A program made the position numbers and the translations under genes. The notes under the pieces are model-generated. The model saw only the letters and a list, made by a program, of their open reading frames with translations, made no database searches and was not told where the DNA came from. DNA of 64,000 nt, from NCBI GenBank assembly GCA_951213105.1, contig OX578140.1:33902941-33966940 (forward strand), in the 5' to 3' direction. The stretch comes from Amaurobius ferox (Eukaryota; Arthropoda; Arachnida; Araneae; Amaurobiidae). This document shows positions 11,748 through 23,722 of this stretch, piece after piece (the stretch's first letter is position 1; every line of letters begins with the position of its first letter).

Positions 11748-12661
11748 TGTAATACAATATTTGTATTACATGTTACATTCCAATTACGGTTGCCAACCTA
11801 GCCATTTCGAAATTCCAATTGCGGATGCCAACCTAGTTAATGAGCTATTTAAATGCTGTGGAGGGAGCCAATGGCAATACAAACATAAATAAGCAGCGCA
11901 TCCCCTTCTTCACTTCAACGAATCAACAACAACACTACAATGTGAAAAGAAAAAGCTTGGCGAGAATGTTCTAGAACTTTCCACAGATGCAATTTCGACA
12001 GCGTCCTAGACGCACCTGAAGTTTTTGGGAGTCGTTTTAAAACTTTCGAACGAGTCAGCATCATGTTTTTGTTTTTTTTGTGAAAAAGTGTCTGTAGATT
12101 GTGAGCAATAGAATGGTAGCCTGCGCAAGTACGCGAAGTGCAACGATTTTCCCACATCATTGAGATGGCACGAATATGCACGTAACAAAGAGTAAAGGTA
12201 ACCAACTTTTAATTGTCACTATTAGCACGGAAGGCACACCTTTAACGATTATTAAAATAATTGACTACCAGTTCATATGAGTAGACCATATGAACGAGTT
12301 CGTAATATTGAACTATAAGAACTATTCTTTATCGATTGTTAAAGGAAACTGTTTTTAAGAAATTTAAATCAAAGATATTATGTGTGTAAATATATATATA
12401 GCTATTAATGTAATATTGTCAGTATTATGTGTCTTTTAGTAATTGATTTAAATATAGCATAGTTACTCCAGATATAATAGATATCTATTAAGTAAAATAT
12501 TAAAATAAATTGAGCAATTAAGCATGTGTGTTTCTTTATGTTTTGTGTGTTCGTAGTCCGAGCTTGAGAACCGGGAGCTTACATGCTCCACCCTTAGTGG
12601 CGGCATCATAGGTAAGTCCTATACTGGTAAATTTTGATAAGGACAATTTTACCTTATGACA
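11748..12661 (+). repeat. 3' LTR of the Gypsy element
   Basis: 914 bp, TG...CA, near-identical to 1726-2640. AATAAA at 12504-12509 with a GT-rich tract after it would be the functional poly(A) site. Frames such as 11915-12205 (minus) are present in both LTRs and are not genes. Confidence 0.95.
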
Positions 12662-12666
12662 TAGGT

Positions 12667-13075
12667 TATTGAAATATTATACTCCAAATTTTGTTAAATT
12701 TGGTTCATTAGTTTTTAGCTAGAGTGGATAAAGGCAATTTCTGCGGCCATTTCGCAAAGAAGGCAGATTCTTTTATTACGAATCGTACTATAATCTAATG
12801 AACATCAGGATTTCCCATAAAAAACATACCTACCAAATTGTATGAAATTCGGTCCATTAGTTTTTCAATTAGAGTGGATGTAATATCCACACAGACACAC
12901 AGAAACATACACAGATACACCCTTACACACACAGACGTCTTCCTAAAAGTAGTTTTTTCGTGTTCTAGAAGTCCCAAAACGTGTAGATCCTTTGAAAATT
13001 CGAGTTCCGATCTTCGGCACGATTCCAATACTTTGAGTATATACACATACACATATATATTATCTGTGTATTATC
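12667..13075. repeat. Old repeat flanking the Gypsy insertion
   Basis: Contains CGGCCATTTCGCAAA near 12748 (also at about 1614), a twice-occurring GTCCATTAGTTTTT-type segment (12705 and 12850) and a CA-rich tract (12890-12935). No coding function. Confidence 0.5.
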
Positions 13076-13497
13076 TGTGTATCTAAATTCCGTGCCTATG
13101 CAATTACAATAGTTGTGATTTTAAATGATCCCTAAACTTTTATTATTTCTTCAAGGAAGCCTAATTTTAACATATGCAGAATGCAAATATCTCAAGCGAT
13201 TGTAAGATGAATTACATAAGAATTGCTGAATTTTTTTCACACAAAATTATTTAGCTCTGGAGTCTGGAATACAAGTTATATGAATGAAATATTCATTGAT
13301 TTTGCATAAAGAATCAGATGATTTATATTTCGATACAGTTTTAAATATTTAAGTATAATAAACTACTGTAGTACTGTGATAATGTAAAAGATATTACCAC
13401 TGAATGAATCACATTTTAGAAATTTTTAAATGAAATTACATTTCAGTTGGAAAGTGTTTCATAATCAATGCTTATGCATGATTGATCTTTCTTGTTT
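13076..13497 (+). repeat. Family A repeat, 3' part
   Basis: Diverged match to the 3' half of the copies at 26431-27738 and 58373-60474, ending in the family 3' signature: GGAAAGTGTTTCATAATCAA, a small hairpin (ATCAATGC...GCATGATTGAT) and CTTTCTTGT. Confidence 0.7.
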
Positions 13498-14107
13498 AAT
13501 TTCGATTTTGTTTATGAAACTATACAATTTATGAAATGGAACATGTTTACTTTTATTAAAAGGGAATGCTTCACAAGTATTTTATTCGGAAATTAATTCA
13601 CAATATTATCTGTCACGTGTTGCGAATTAAGCTTTCCATAATATAAAATGTTCTTTTCTCCTGAAAGAGCGCGAAATATTTCAAAAATTGAGTAATAGTC
13701 ATGAAAGTGCACTTATTTTTAGCGGTAACTGTACTTGCGATAAGTCTAATATGAATATACTGTGAACGTTATAATCGTTTAATTGCTCATTTTTGTCTCC
13801 ATCGGCCTGTTATGCTTATATTGACATGATGGTTTCTAGGGCAGAAAAAATCTTTTCAAAACCAATTTGGAATACATTTTAGAAACATGAAAGAACATGA
13901 ATATAAGCTTGAATTTCAATTAAAGAAAACGTCTGATTTAAATTAGCCCATCAGATTAATGCATCAAAAGTTTAGTTTTCAATTAGTAATAGCTAAATGC
14001 TATTAATATAGTCATAGACAATATAACTCAGCAAAGTTTACAACGTCTTCTATATTTGTTTATTGTGAAATTGAGTGTATTACAAATACATATTTCTACT
14101 GATTATA
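13498..14107. other. AT-rich DNA, nothing recognised
   Basis: No frame, tandem repeat or element end that I can support. Confidence 0.5.
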
Positions 14108-15067
14108 ACTTTCCTTATATAAGTAACGTAAAAGGAAAGTATTGTGACAGGGTCGAAAATTCGAATTCGAGTTTTCGACGGGAGAGCACGTTTCAAGCAT
14201 CCCTGATAACGAATCAAACAGTTTTGAGGTGATGTCTGTGTGTGTGTGTGCGTGTGTGTGAAGACGATATCTCACGAACGAATTGAGCGATTCGAATGAA
14301 ATTTGATACAAAAATCACAATCTGTGAATACTGGAAGCCTATTGTTTTTAAACGCAATCGGATGTTCAGAACCACCTAAATTTTCGAGTGAAATTTTGAA
14401 AAAATCATCAAAAAATCAAAAACTTTTAATATAGTTACGCAAATAGACATTTCATCCGTAATTTTTCCTTAGAAAACGATTGACATAAACTTTAGAATGC
14501 TAGCATGAACCGCTCTCGAGATATTGCACAGGTTTCAAATAAATTTATCAAAAAATCCGATAAATTAAAAAAAATTATTAACTGTTCAGAAACATGTTCA
14601 CTTTTCATATGTAATATCATGCGATAAATTTGGAGATATCATTTTTATGGATCTAGCTCGCTCCATTCATGAGAAAATATACTTTACTTTTGTATTTGAA
14701 CGCCAATAGTCATTTATCTGCTATAAGAATAACTTATTTGTTCTTCAATAACACTTGGCGAGATTTTGGCGACGAATTTGGCAGAATGTTGCCAACCTGG
14801 CGACTTTTTTAAATGTTGCCAAATTAGCTAAAATCTCGCCAAATATTTAAAAATGACGCTAAATCAATGAAAATGGCTACTAATTGACAAAAATTCAATA
14901 TCTCGAAAAGAATATAAGAATAAGCAATTTTTTTTCTATAAAAATAGTAAATTCATTGCATTATATAAGGAAAGTCATGTGCTGCCCACATCAAATTTTT
15001 TTTACTGTAAAAGTAGTAAATTATTTGCATTATATAAGGAAAGTCATGTATTGCCCACATCAGATTT
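14108..15067 (+). repeat. Family B repeat, copy B1 (full length)
   Basis: Starts with a palindromic head (ACTTTCCTTATAT...AAGGAAAGT), then GTCGAAAATTCGAATTCGAG, a (TG)n tract at about 14236-14260, a conserved middle, the TTGGCGA stem (14754-14848) and the 3' signature ATTATATAAGGAAAGTCATG...CCCACATC. The last 64 bases occur twice in tandem (about 14945-15000 and 15010-15067). No protein coding. Confidence 0.8.
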
Positions 15068-15620
15068 TTTTTCTCTTATGAAGTATTGTTTTCACGAAAA
15101 TTTTCGATTACGAGATTTTGATGCCAATATATATTTTAAGACTTAGTGAATACGTTTCGACTCTTTTAAGAGTGATACCCATCTGTTTGTCTCTCTGTCT
15201 GTATATCTGTGGTCATTTTCTTGTGGACACAATAGCAGCTACAAATTTAAATGGATTTTCATGAAACTTTATATCCAGTTTGGTCTTCAAAAACTTAGAA
15301 CTAGATAGGACTTTTTGAAATTCGAGCAAAAACTTCGAAATTTTCTGGAAAATTTATATTGTATTAATGGGGCAGCATAGGAAAAAATCGTGCATAAAAG
15401 GGTTTATGTATGTCTCAATGGATACCAGATTTAAGTTTCAATCATTGTTGTGAAAATTAGCCGCAATACAATTTTCTATTCGTGACGTCATTAGCTTCTC
15501 TCGGTGGGGGGTGGGGGGTGGGGGGTGGGGTCAAGCTATCCGCCCCCGGGGGGAGCATTGTCAAGTATGGTATCAATCGAAATATTTTTCAAATACTTTA
15601 AAGTGAAGGGTAACAAGTTA
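15068..15620 (+). repeat. Family C repeat, copy C1
   Basis: Follows B1 directly, as C2 follows B4 at 45734. Marked by GAAGTATTG..TTTCACGAAAATTTTCG, a short GTCTGTCTG-like stretch and GGATTTTCATGAAACTTTAT. Similar to 45734-46080 and 48596-48860. Confidence 0.65.
15503..15530 (+). other. G-quadruplex-forming sequence
   Basis: Three runs of six G and a final run of four separated by single T, within family C1. It fits a stable intrastrand G4 on the plus strand. Confidence 0.75.
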
Positions 15621-16489
15621 TAATTTGAATCATTTGAAACCATCATACCGATTTTTCAAAAATATTCTCGTAAAATTTGAATAAAAAAAGCTACTAAACT
15701 GGATTGAATGTCTAGTTGAATCACACTCCAGTTAAATTTTTTGTGTGATTGTGCAATAAAAAGTTCATTTTTAGTTTTCGTATCTAATTCGATTCTGTTA
15801 TTTTGATGAGAAATTCAATTATTTGACACATCATATGTTTCCAATTGTTAAATAATTTCTTTTACTTTCCCTTACTCATTTTACCTTACTCAGTTTCCTT
15901 TATATAACGAAGCAAATACATGAGCATAAACTGCAGCATTAAGCAAAGTGTTAATTTAGGTAATGCATCTTCGTATTTGTGAAGCTTAACTTTTCTTTTG
16001 TTGTTTTGTGCTTTATGCATTCTTGTTAATTGTTTCCCTGATATGTTCGTTATGGTAGCATGCATGCACAGTGCGTTTTTGTCTAAATATCCGATAGCAA
16101 AATACATATTTAGAATAACTGTGAAATTTCTTTGTACGTTTATCAACACTTTCATAAACTATTTATGAATGAATTATCTAAGACTTTTCATGAAAATATA
16201 CTATTTAATGAATTTAATAATGATTCAAAATGAGTGTAAAAATATGATTTTTAAAATTTTAATAGAAGTCTTAGTTCCATAGACCAAGAGCGCAATAACC
16301 CAAAATTTACATTTTTCTGCTAGTAATAAAAATGTTAATGAAATTGGCATTTTTATAGTGGTTATTGGCTTTATATATTAATATTTTTACAGATTATATT
16401 GAAATATAGTTACTTGTATTTGAACTATTTATTCAGATAATGCAAATTTTTCACGTTCACCTTGTGTTTTAGAAAATGACAATTTAAAA

Positions 16490-16562
16490 TCGTAGAAGGT
16501 AAGTCGTAGAAGAATAGTCGTAAAGGTTAGTCGTAAAAACGTAGAAGGTTAGTCGTAGAAAT
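16490..16562 (+). repeat. Short tandem repeat (GTCGTAGAAGGTTA-like)
   Basis: About five degenerate copies of a 14-17 base unit built on GTCGTA(G/A)A. Confidence 0.65.
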
Positions 16563-16746
16563 ATTTATAAAAACCAATTTTACCCTTACTGCACAGAAAT
16601 GTATTGCATGTTGCATATAGAGTATGGTAGATTACATTTTTTCATTTCCCGAAACTAGCATTATTATTATTATATTTCAAATTCTCGCCAGTGGCAGCTT
16701 CTATTTTAAAACCGATTGTTTTTTGAAACTGATTGTGTTTTGAACT

Positions 16747-16772
16747 CTGTTTGAGGCCCCCGCCTCAAACAG
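16747..16772. other. Perfect 11-bp hairpin with a CCCC loop
   Basis: CTGTTTGAGGC and its exact complement GCCTCAAACAG flank CCCC. Function unknown; it sits at the start of the GC-richer segment. Confidence 0.7.
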
Positions 16773-17799
16773 AAAACAACTTATGGATGATGGTTGAACT
16801 CATATGGTCATCCATCCCTCAGGAAACTAGTCGCACTCTCATTGCATCTGTTTCTTGAAGAGTTGTTGCTTGTTTCTCCGCAAGATGTGGTCCTACTGTC
16901 TGCTGATCACTCTGTCTACGCCATTACTGTATTGCATTATCCTTCTGGAATTAACATCAGTTATTTATGTATGGCATCTATGTCTGTGTGTCCTTTATCA
17001 TTACTCTCTATTCGTTCTTTCATGGTGTTGAATTTTTTGTGTAAGGGTAATGTATATTCATAACGTTTTATATATCATTCATTTTTACGTCATCAGACCC
17101 TGCAGTGATCATTTTTGTCATCTTTTTATTTGCTGGTGCTGCATCTAATGATCGCATTTTTAATGCATGGGCTTGGCTAGTACTCCTGCTAAAAGCCCGA
17201 TTCAGAGTTGCAAGCCCCAACTCTCGACCTCAGGCTGATAGCTGTCACTCAAATACGAAGGGCGAAAATATCCTCATCTTACATGCCGGTTTTATAACAT
17301 TAAGTCTTTAATGCTTTTGATAAAATTAATTTTATGCAAAATGCACTGTCCATCAAAATGTGGTTGCTTTTAGCCTCACAGAATCTTAGTTTTATACTTT
17401 TTCCGATAGTATGCATTAGCCATAAATGTTTATCACACATAAATGTTTACTTAAGAAAAAATAAACAAGTTTTGAAACAATGAAGAAAATACGTTAAAAT
17501 GTTTCTTTTGCTCGAAATAAAAACACACGTGATAGTATATGATTCAATCGGTACTGACAGCCAGCGACATAGTGAGAGGGATGCCCTCGCATCAAGCGGC
17601 ATATCGATATGGAGATGATCCACCCCCTCGATATCGATATCGCCACTTTCATCCACACGATATATATAAGAAAAGAGACGCAGTCAAAATTACTATCTCA
17701 CTAGGCGCCAGCACAGTTGCTGCGACACTGACTGACATAATCTAGAAAGAAGGTTTAGTGCTACCGTCTATTGTAATATACTGAAACTACAAGAAGGGA

Positions 17800-18060
17800 C
17801 AAACAACTGCGTTCGAAAGACTCGAGTTTAATTCTAGGACCTGCCCAAATGTATGTTTTGTGCTTACGCAGAGTACAAGCTAAGCTATATCTGTGTGTCC
17901 GAAAGTCCTTCCGAGAGGTTCGTGGCAAGAGAAGGAGGGTACGGACTCTTTGGATGTCGCCACCACTGTCTATATTGGGTGGCACTGTCCCTGTCATCCA
18001 AGCAGATACCTTATACCTTCGAGTAGATCGGACGGTCTGGGTTGAAAGGAAAAACAAGGG
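17800..18060 (+). mobile_element. tRNA-derived SINE, copy 2 (diverged)
   Basis: The body matches other copies (AAGTCCTTCCGAGAGGTT, then AGAAGGAGGGTACGG, ATTGGGTGGCACT and GATCGGACGGTCTGGG). A degraded B box (GAGTTTAATTC) is at about 17824. Confidence 0.7.
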
Positions 18061-19303
18061 AATATAAATGCCCAAAACTTTGAACGTGGTCAGAATTCCT
18101 TATAGTTCTATGTAAGGGAAATTTAAAATGAACGGGGTTTTATTATCCGTACGTCCTAAAAGGGTTATGTTATATAAATACTTCGAAATAAAAGAATGAT
18201 ATTTTGCTTATGAATACATCTATGCATTCCCTTGAGATTTTCTTTGAGAATTCGTGGCTTTGTTGCGTGTTTACATTAAAGAAAATTTACGATGTTTACA
18301 TTAAATACGATGACTGATTTACTGATCTATAGATATGCGTTTTCTATGAAAAGTTAATAAAAGTTAATGTTCTTTTATTAGTTCCAGAAAAGAAACGATA
18401 GATACCATAAAATTCAATTAAATCGAAATATTCGTTTTGAATTTGTTAAGGATATCTTAAGAAACGCTTTACCGTTGGAATCTAGTACTCGAAAACTTTC
18501 AGAAATGATTATATAAAAATCAAAGTTATCTATGTGAACTTTAAATATTTCAGGCTCTACAAGTAGATTTTAAGTTGTAATAATATATGACGCAAAATAA
18601 TACTTATGTAACAATTAGTTATCTATATGACTATAAATATTTCAAACTCTAAACGTGGATGCGAATTCTAAGATTTTATGAAGCAAAATAATAATTATCT
18701 ACGTGAAATGATTTCGAAAATTCTAATGATAGTACGAAACAAGTATGCAGAAAAGAAAAAAAAACTGCTTTATAGCTCCGTTGAAAATGCTCCATTGTGT
18801 ACGCATCATTTGTCACCATATAAAATATCATACATTTCTTGTCAAAAAATATCATACATTCATACATTTGTTTCGGTTGAAATTATTATATTCATATATT
18901 TATAAAGAATATGATATCAAATTTTCTAATTTCTGGTTCAGGAAGATTTTCGAACTGCAAAATAAAATTGCTCTAATTAGTTATGTATTTCATATATCTT
19001 CTTATAAGACTTTCTTTAATCTCTTATTTATTTAAAAAGTATGGTCATTTTATTGCAGTTTATATAACTAAACGTGAATGGTTAGCTTCAAGATATTTTT
19101 CAGCATAATAAAAAATTTATTCAGGATTATGCAGCTTAACAATAAGAATAAAAATATTGAACTCTCTGATGTATGTGTGGACAATATTATACTAAAAGAA
19201 ATAAAAAAATAGTTTCTCTATAATCATATGCACGTAGATTAAAGAAAAATACAGATATAGAGCTTTTTGAGCGTTTTAAAGCCTTTTTGAGTTTATCGTT
19301 TTT
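18061..19303. other. AT-rich DNA with faint roughly 100-bp repetition
   Basis: Between about 18520 and 18710 the pattern 'ATTTCA..CTCTA.A.GT.GAT...GC AAAATAATA.TTAT' recurs with a period near 100. No gene. Confidence 0.35.
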
Positions 19304-20105
19304 ACTTTCCTTATATACATAATGTATAAGGAAAGTATTGTGACGGGGTCGAAAATTCAAATTCGACTTTTCGACGGGAGAGCACGTTTCAAGCATCCCT
19401 GATCACGAATCAAACATTTTTGAAGTGATGGCTGTGTGTGTGTGTGTGTGGAGACGATAACTGACGAACGAATGGACCGATTCGAACCAAATTTAGTACG
19501 AAAATCACAATCTGTAAACACTGGAAGCCTATTGTTTTTATACGCAATCGAATGTTCAGAACTCCCCTAAATTTTCGAATGAAATTTTGAAAAAATCGTC
19601 AAAAAATCAAAACCAATATTAAAGTTACGCAAATAAACATTTCTTATGTAATTTTTCATTAGAAAACGATTGACATAAATTTTAGAACGCTAACATGAAC
19701 CGTTCTTGAGATACTGCACATTTTTCAAATAAATTATCAAAAAGTCATATAAAATAGAAAAAAAAATATTTCCTATTGAGAAACATGTTCACTTTTCATA
19801 TATAATATCATGCGATAAATTGGGTGACATCATTCTCGTGGATCTAGTTCGTTCCATTCATGAAAAAAGATACTTTGAGTAATACTTTTGCATTTGAACG
19901 CCAATTTATCTGCTGTAAGAACAACTTATTTCTTCGTCCATAACGCTTGGCGAGATTTTGGCGACGAAATTGGCGGAATGTCGTCAACTTGGCGACTTTT
20001 TGAAATGTTGCCAAATTAACGAAAATCTCTCCAAATAGATAAAAATGACGCTAAATCAATGAAAATGATGACTAATTGTGGAAAATTCAATATCTAATAA
20101 GTTAT
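19304..20105 (+). repeat. Family B repeat, copy B2 (3' end lost)
   Basis: Head palindrome at 19304-19336, GTCGAAAATTCAAATTCG, (TG)n at about 19432-19450 and the TTGGCGA stem near 19945-20040. Similarity stops near ATTCAATATCTAATAAG, which is repeated at about 20146 around a (TA)n tract (20170-20195). Confidence 0.75.
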
Positions 20106-20833
20106 ATAATATATAACTATATAATTACAGTTATATAATATATGTCGAAAATTCAATATCTAATAAGTTATATATATATATATATATATATATAACTTAT
20201 TTCTTCGTCCATAACGCTTGGCAATTTTAAGCTTGGCAACGCAAATTTAAAATCCTGATAATCATGTTTGATTATAGAAAATAAGCATGTTTCAGAAAAT
20301 ATCTATAAGACCATTGGAAGACAGTGTATAGTATATTCCCATTAAAAATTATTAAGAGGAGGCTTGCATTTCATTTTAAATAAGGGCATATCAGCCAAGG
20401 GTTACAACGGTCCTGCTTTCTATAAAAAATTGAACAAGTTGAAAATCCTAATAAAGTTTAAATATAGAAAATAAGCATATTTTAGGAAATATCTACAAGA
20501 CATAATTGTGAATAGCCGGAGGATGTATCATATGCATTCGTAATTTTCATATGATATTGAAATAGTGTTTATTTGCAATAAATATAAAAGTAAAGGGTAA
20601 CCTTTTAAATAGATTCATACAAAATTATGATTTCTGGAGACTGACCAAGAAAAAATAGGAAAATTGGAAAAACTTTACATTGTGGTTTCACATTGGTACT
20701 AATTCTGCAATTTTATGCCGAAATTTAGTTTTATTTTATTTATAGTCCGATAGGTTATAAATAATTTTGTTTAGCGGTAGTCATTTGGACAAGTACAAAA
20801 CATATTATATTATTCTATCTCTCCATAGATACA
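20106..20833. other. Microsatellite and unassigned DNA
   Basis: TA-rich palindromic sequence to about 20200, one more short B-like piece (CTTATTTCTTCGTCCATAAC at 20196), then nothing recognised. Confidence 0.4.
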
Positions 20834-22060
20834 GGCTTTTGCAAAAAAATAAAAGGAAACACGATGAAGATCGTGACTGTTTTTATTGAAATTAAATGTG
20901 CTTACAGCTCATACATAGGTAATGAAATGATTACAAAATCAAGTCCACAGGACCCATCAATGGTTAGCAATTGCACATTGAATTTTTAAATCAGTAATTG
21001 GTGAAGCCCCCTTGACGGCAATGCATGCTTGTATACGTCTAGGTATGAAGTGATAAAGTTTCCTAATGTCATTCTGCGATACATTCTGCCAGGCATTCCT
21101 CAATTGTAGCTCCAGATCTGCTATATTTCGGGGGGCCCGAATCTGGCGACCTAGCATGTCCCATACATGCTCGATTGGCGACAGGTCTGGTGAATTTGCT
21201 GGCCAAGGAACAGTATCAACGGCACGGAGACAGTTCACAGATATGCGAACCGTCTGCGGCGTAGCATTATCTTGTTGGGAAATGGCCCCAGAATGACGTG
21301 CCATGAAGGGTAACGCAAATAGCCTCAGAATTTCACCAACATATCAGTGAGCTGTTAAAGTTGTACACAGGATGACTAGGGGCAACCTGCTGTCGTAAGA
21401 GATAGCCCCCCCCATACCATTACACCAGGGGTAATGGCTGTGTACCTGTGTAAAACAAAGGTTGATTGGGACCGCTGTTCCTGCCGCCTCCACACACGTC
21501 CCCGATGGTCATCTGCTGAAAAACTGAAGCGTGATTCGTCGCTGAACACTATACGATGCCAGTCTACTGGCAGAAATGATGCTCGGCAACGACACCATTC
21601 CTAACGACTCTGTCGATGTTGTGAGGTTATGCGCAATTGTCTTAAAGATTGTCTTGAGCGTAACCCCACCTCAGCCAAGCGCCGTGAGATGATGGAATTT
21701 ACCACGGGTGGTATGGAAGAGATTGTAGCACGTTAGATGGCGGACAATGATACCGTTGGGCCAGTTCGGGCCTGTCGCAGAATCATCCGATATTGCCTCG
21801 CATTCGTGCACTTTGGCATTCCAGAGCCTTCATTCCGCCGATGAGTTTCTTGCAGCAACCATTGCTGCCAGTACTTTTGTGCAGCCGTGTTCGTTCGGTG
21901 CAGGTGACGGCCTATTGTTCGGTATGACCAGACATCCCGACTTTATGAGGTATGACCTCACGCATCCCGACTTTACGACCACGTCCGAACTCGTCTAATT
22001 GCTTATAAAGTTTTCGGCAACATCGTAACGTCATTATTAGTTGTGTATCCACGGAACTGC
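20834..22060 (-). mobile_element. Tc1-like DNA transposon, degraded
   Basis: A transposase pseudogene in minus orientation. The possible 3' terminal sequence CAGGCTTTTGCAAAAAAATA starts at about 20836. No matching inverted repeat was found beyond 22000, so the 5' end is lost or strongly diverged. Confidence 0.7.
20957..21960 (-). pseudogene. Tc1-like transposase remnant
   Basis: The C-terminal 115 codons are open (21304 down to 20957) and show QQDNA (second catalytic D, 21262-21279), PWPANSPDLSPIEHVWD (catalytic E, near 21170) and a DLELQLRNAWQNV tail. 32 residues separate D and E, close to the DD34E of the group. Upstream in other frames lie IVFSDESRF (first catalytic D, 21526-21552), DDHRGRVWRR and MVWGG. 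A helix-turn-helix-type region (R..LAE.GLRS...R.LRIT.QHRQ) is visible at about 21600-21700. Stops and frameshifts separate these pieces, so the protein is dead. Normally it cuts and pastes the element at TA sites in the nucleus. Confidence 0.85.
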
Positions 22061-22676
22061 AACGCCGATAACGAGCAAGGATAAACCGTCTACATTTTTA
22101 ACCTATTTTATAGGATGCTAGTTGCGCAGTAGAAACGTACGCTATGACCGAAATTAACACTCATTGGCCTTGTAAATTTAATCATTTGCATACTTGATAT
22201 AAAGTAATTTACGTCCGAAATTTCGAGATGATCTGATTATTTTTTAGGTGTGTTTCGTTATTTATTTATTTATTTTTTTTTTTGGAAAAGACTGTAGTAT
22301 CATTGCAAAATTTTTAAAAGTTAAAATTATTGCGTCGTTTCCATATGTGTCGATAATATTATAATACTATACTTTATATAAAAAATTATTTTGTTAAAAT
22401 GTACACAACAATACACCAACTTATGAACCATTAAATCCAGAAAACTGCGCCAAATAAGTCCGCAGTGATTTGAGAATAAATCATCTAATACGTTCTTTAT
22501 CTGTCTTTTCTAGACAACATTGGTTGGCTATGAGACAGGTATTGCACGGCCTGAAAATCCTTTGTGCAGGGTTACTTAAAATTTCGCCAATGTTAATTTA
22601 GAGCAATGGAGCACGACATAGCTTTTTTTATGATATTGAAGAATTATATAAAATGCATCCATAATAATAAAGTAAG
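22061..22676. other. AT-rich DNA, nothing recognised
   Basis: No coding or repeat signal apart from a TTTATTTATTTA run at about 22255-22280. Confidence 0.4.
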
Positions 22677-22990
22677 TCGTTTGTTTGTTTGTTGATCGCG
22701 TAACGGAAAACCTGAATGACCTACAGCTTTGAAATCTGTTACAGTCATATTAAGTTCAGGACCGAAGCCACCTCAGAGCGATTTTTTAAATTTGGATTAA
22801 TTTTCAAGTTATTAAATGTTGAAGCGCCATTCTGAACGAACTTCGCAGAAATCGGTTTTTTAGCGATCGAAAATATTATCGCAGAGTTTCCTTCTTGACA
22901 CCATATGAAAGGTCGAAGAGCTTTCATCTTTGAACGAAATCAGTATTATCATTAGATTAATTTCAGGGAATCACTGAAAAATATGTACTT
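22677..22990 (+). repeat. Family D repeat, copy 1
   Basis: Shares with 28494-28830 a GTTTGTTTGTTT-like start, CAGAGCGATTTTTTAAAT, CATCGAAAATATTATCGCAG-like and AGTATTATCATTA. Both copies have the same order and orientation. Confidence 0.65.
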
Positions 22991-23578
22991 TTTGTATTTT
23001 AAAGACATTCCCGATTTTAAAATTACGATATAAAAATTTACTAACAAGTCGAACTGATTTAACAGTAGATCCTTTGAATATTACACGCTACTTTTAATAA
23101 AAAAAAATAATCTGAAGCCATCCATTCATTATTAATAATTTTTATAGTATATAAATCACAAACAAGCTAATTTTTAACAAACTTTGGGTACACGCATAAA
23201 CACCGATATGCTAGGACTTCTATATGACGTTTTTCTTTCTTGGAATACACCAAGAAATGCCAACTAACCGCAACAGGTGTTCGCCAGGTGACGTCACTCG
23301 TGGGCTGTGTTTATGTATTACAAGTGTTTTAATTTATAAAACGTATTGTTGATTTTTAGTGACATTAACAACTGAAAATTGAAGAGGTAATTGATGCTTG
23401 CAGTTATAAAAGGTTAGTAGTTATAAAAGGCATTAGTAGTTACAAAGGCATTAATAGCATTAGATTAAATGTATTAGTAGTTATAAAATGCCGTTTCCCC
23501 GGCAAATTGAGGAGGTGGTGCAAAGTGGTGCTGCCGGTGAGTGTGCTTATCAGAGAAGTGTTCTTATCGAAGAAGGTA

Positions 23579-23722
23579 CAGTGACCGCCGGTTATAAGAT
23601 TCAGTGGTTATAAGAAACAGCCGTTTATAAGACCCAAAACGACAGAAACAAATACAAACTTCGTTTTAACATTGAAATTGTGTCGCTTATAAGAAACACG
23701 ATTCCGCTTATAAGAAACAGTT
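23579..23722 (+). repeat. Subterminal TTATAAGA motif array, left end
   Basis: Five copies of (T)TTATAAGA, mostly continued by AACA, within 145 bases of the left end. Three occur at the right end (24894-24959), in opposite orientation at the very tip. Iterated subterminal motifs commonly bind transposase; here this is inference. Confidence 0.65.

Larger units (their letters stand above)
1726..12661 (+). mobile_element. Near-complete Ty3/Gypsy LTR retrotransposon
   Basis: Two LTRs (1726-2640, 11748-12661) run from TG to CA and are flanked by the 5-bp duplication TAGGT (1721-1725 and 12662-12666). Inside, in order, lie a leader, gag with a zinc knuckle, a -1 frameshift signal, pol (protease, RT, RNase H, integrase, GPY/F-like C-terminus), a long non-coding 3' region and a polypurine tract. 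Integrase downstream of RT places it in Ty3/Gypsy and not Copia. No envelope gene is visible. The copy is defective: one TGA in gag and two one-base frameshifts in pol. LTR divergence of about five substitutions in 914 bases points to a recent insertion. Confidence 0.95.
15621..17799. other. Non-coding DNA with short repeats
   Basis: AT-rich to about 16740, then moderately GC-richer to about 17310 with two frames of 89 and 68 codons (16794-17063, 17105-17311) that I do not recognise and do not call genes. About 17595-17645 contains repeated ATCGATAT. Confidence 0.4.

Noticed and set aside
11915..12205. A 96-codon minus frame in the 3' LTR, shared in part by the 5' LTR
   Set aside because: Antisense to the LTR, broken in the 5' copy by one T-run change, no protein features.
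16794..17311. Two frames of 89 and 68 codons in a GC-richer segment
   Set aside because: No recognisable motif, no shared splice logic, and lengths near chance for this composition.
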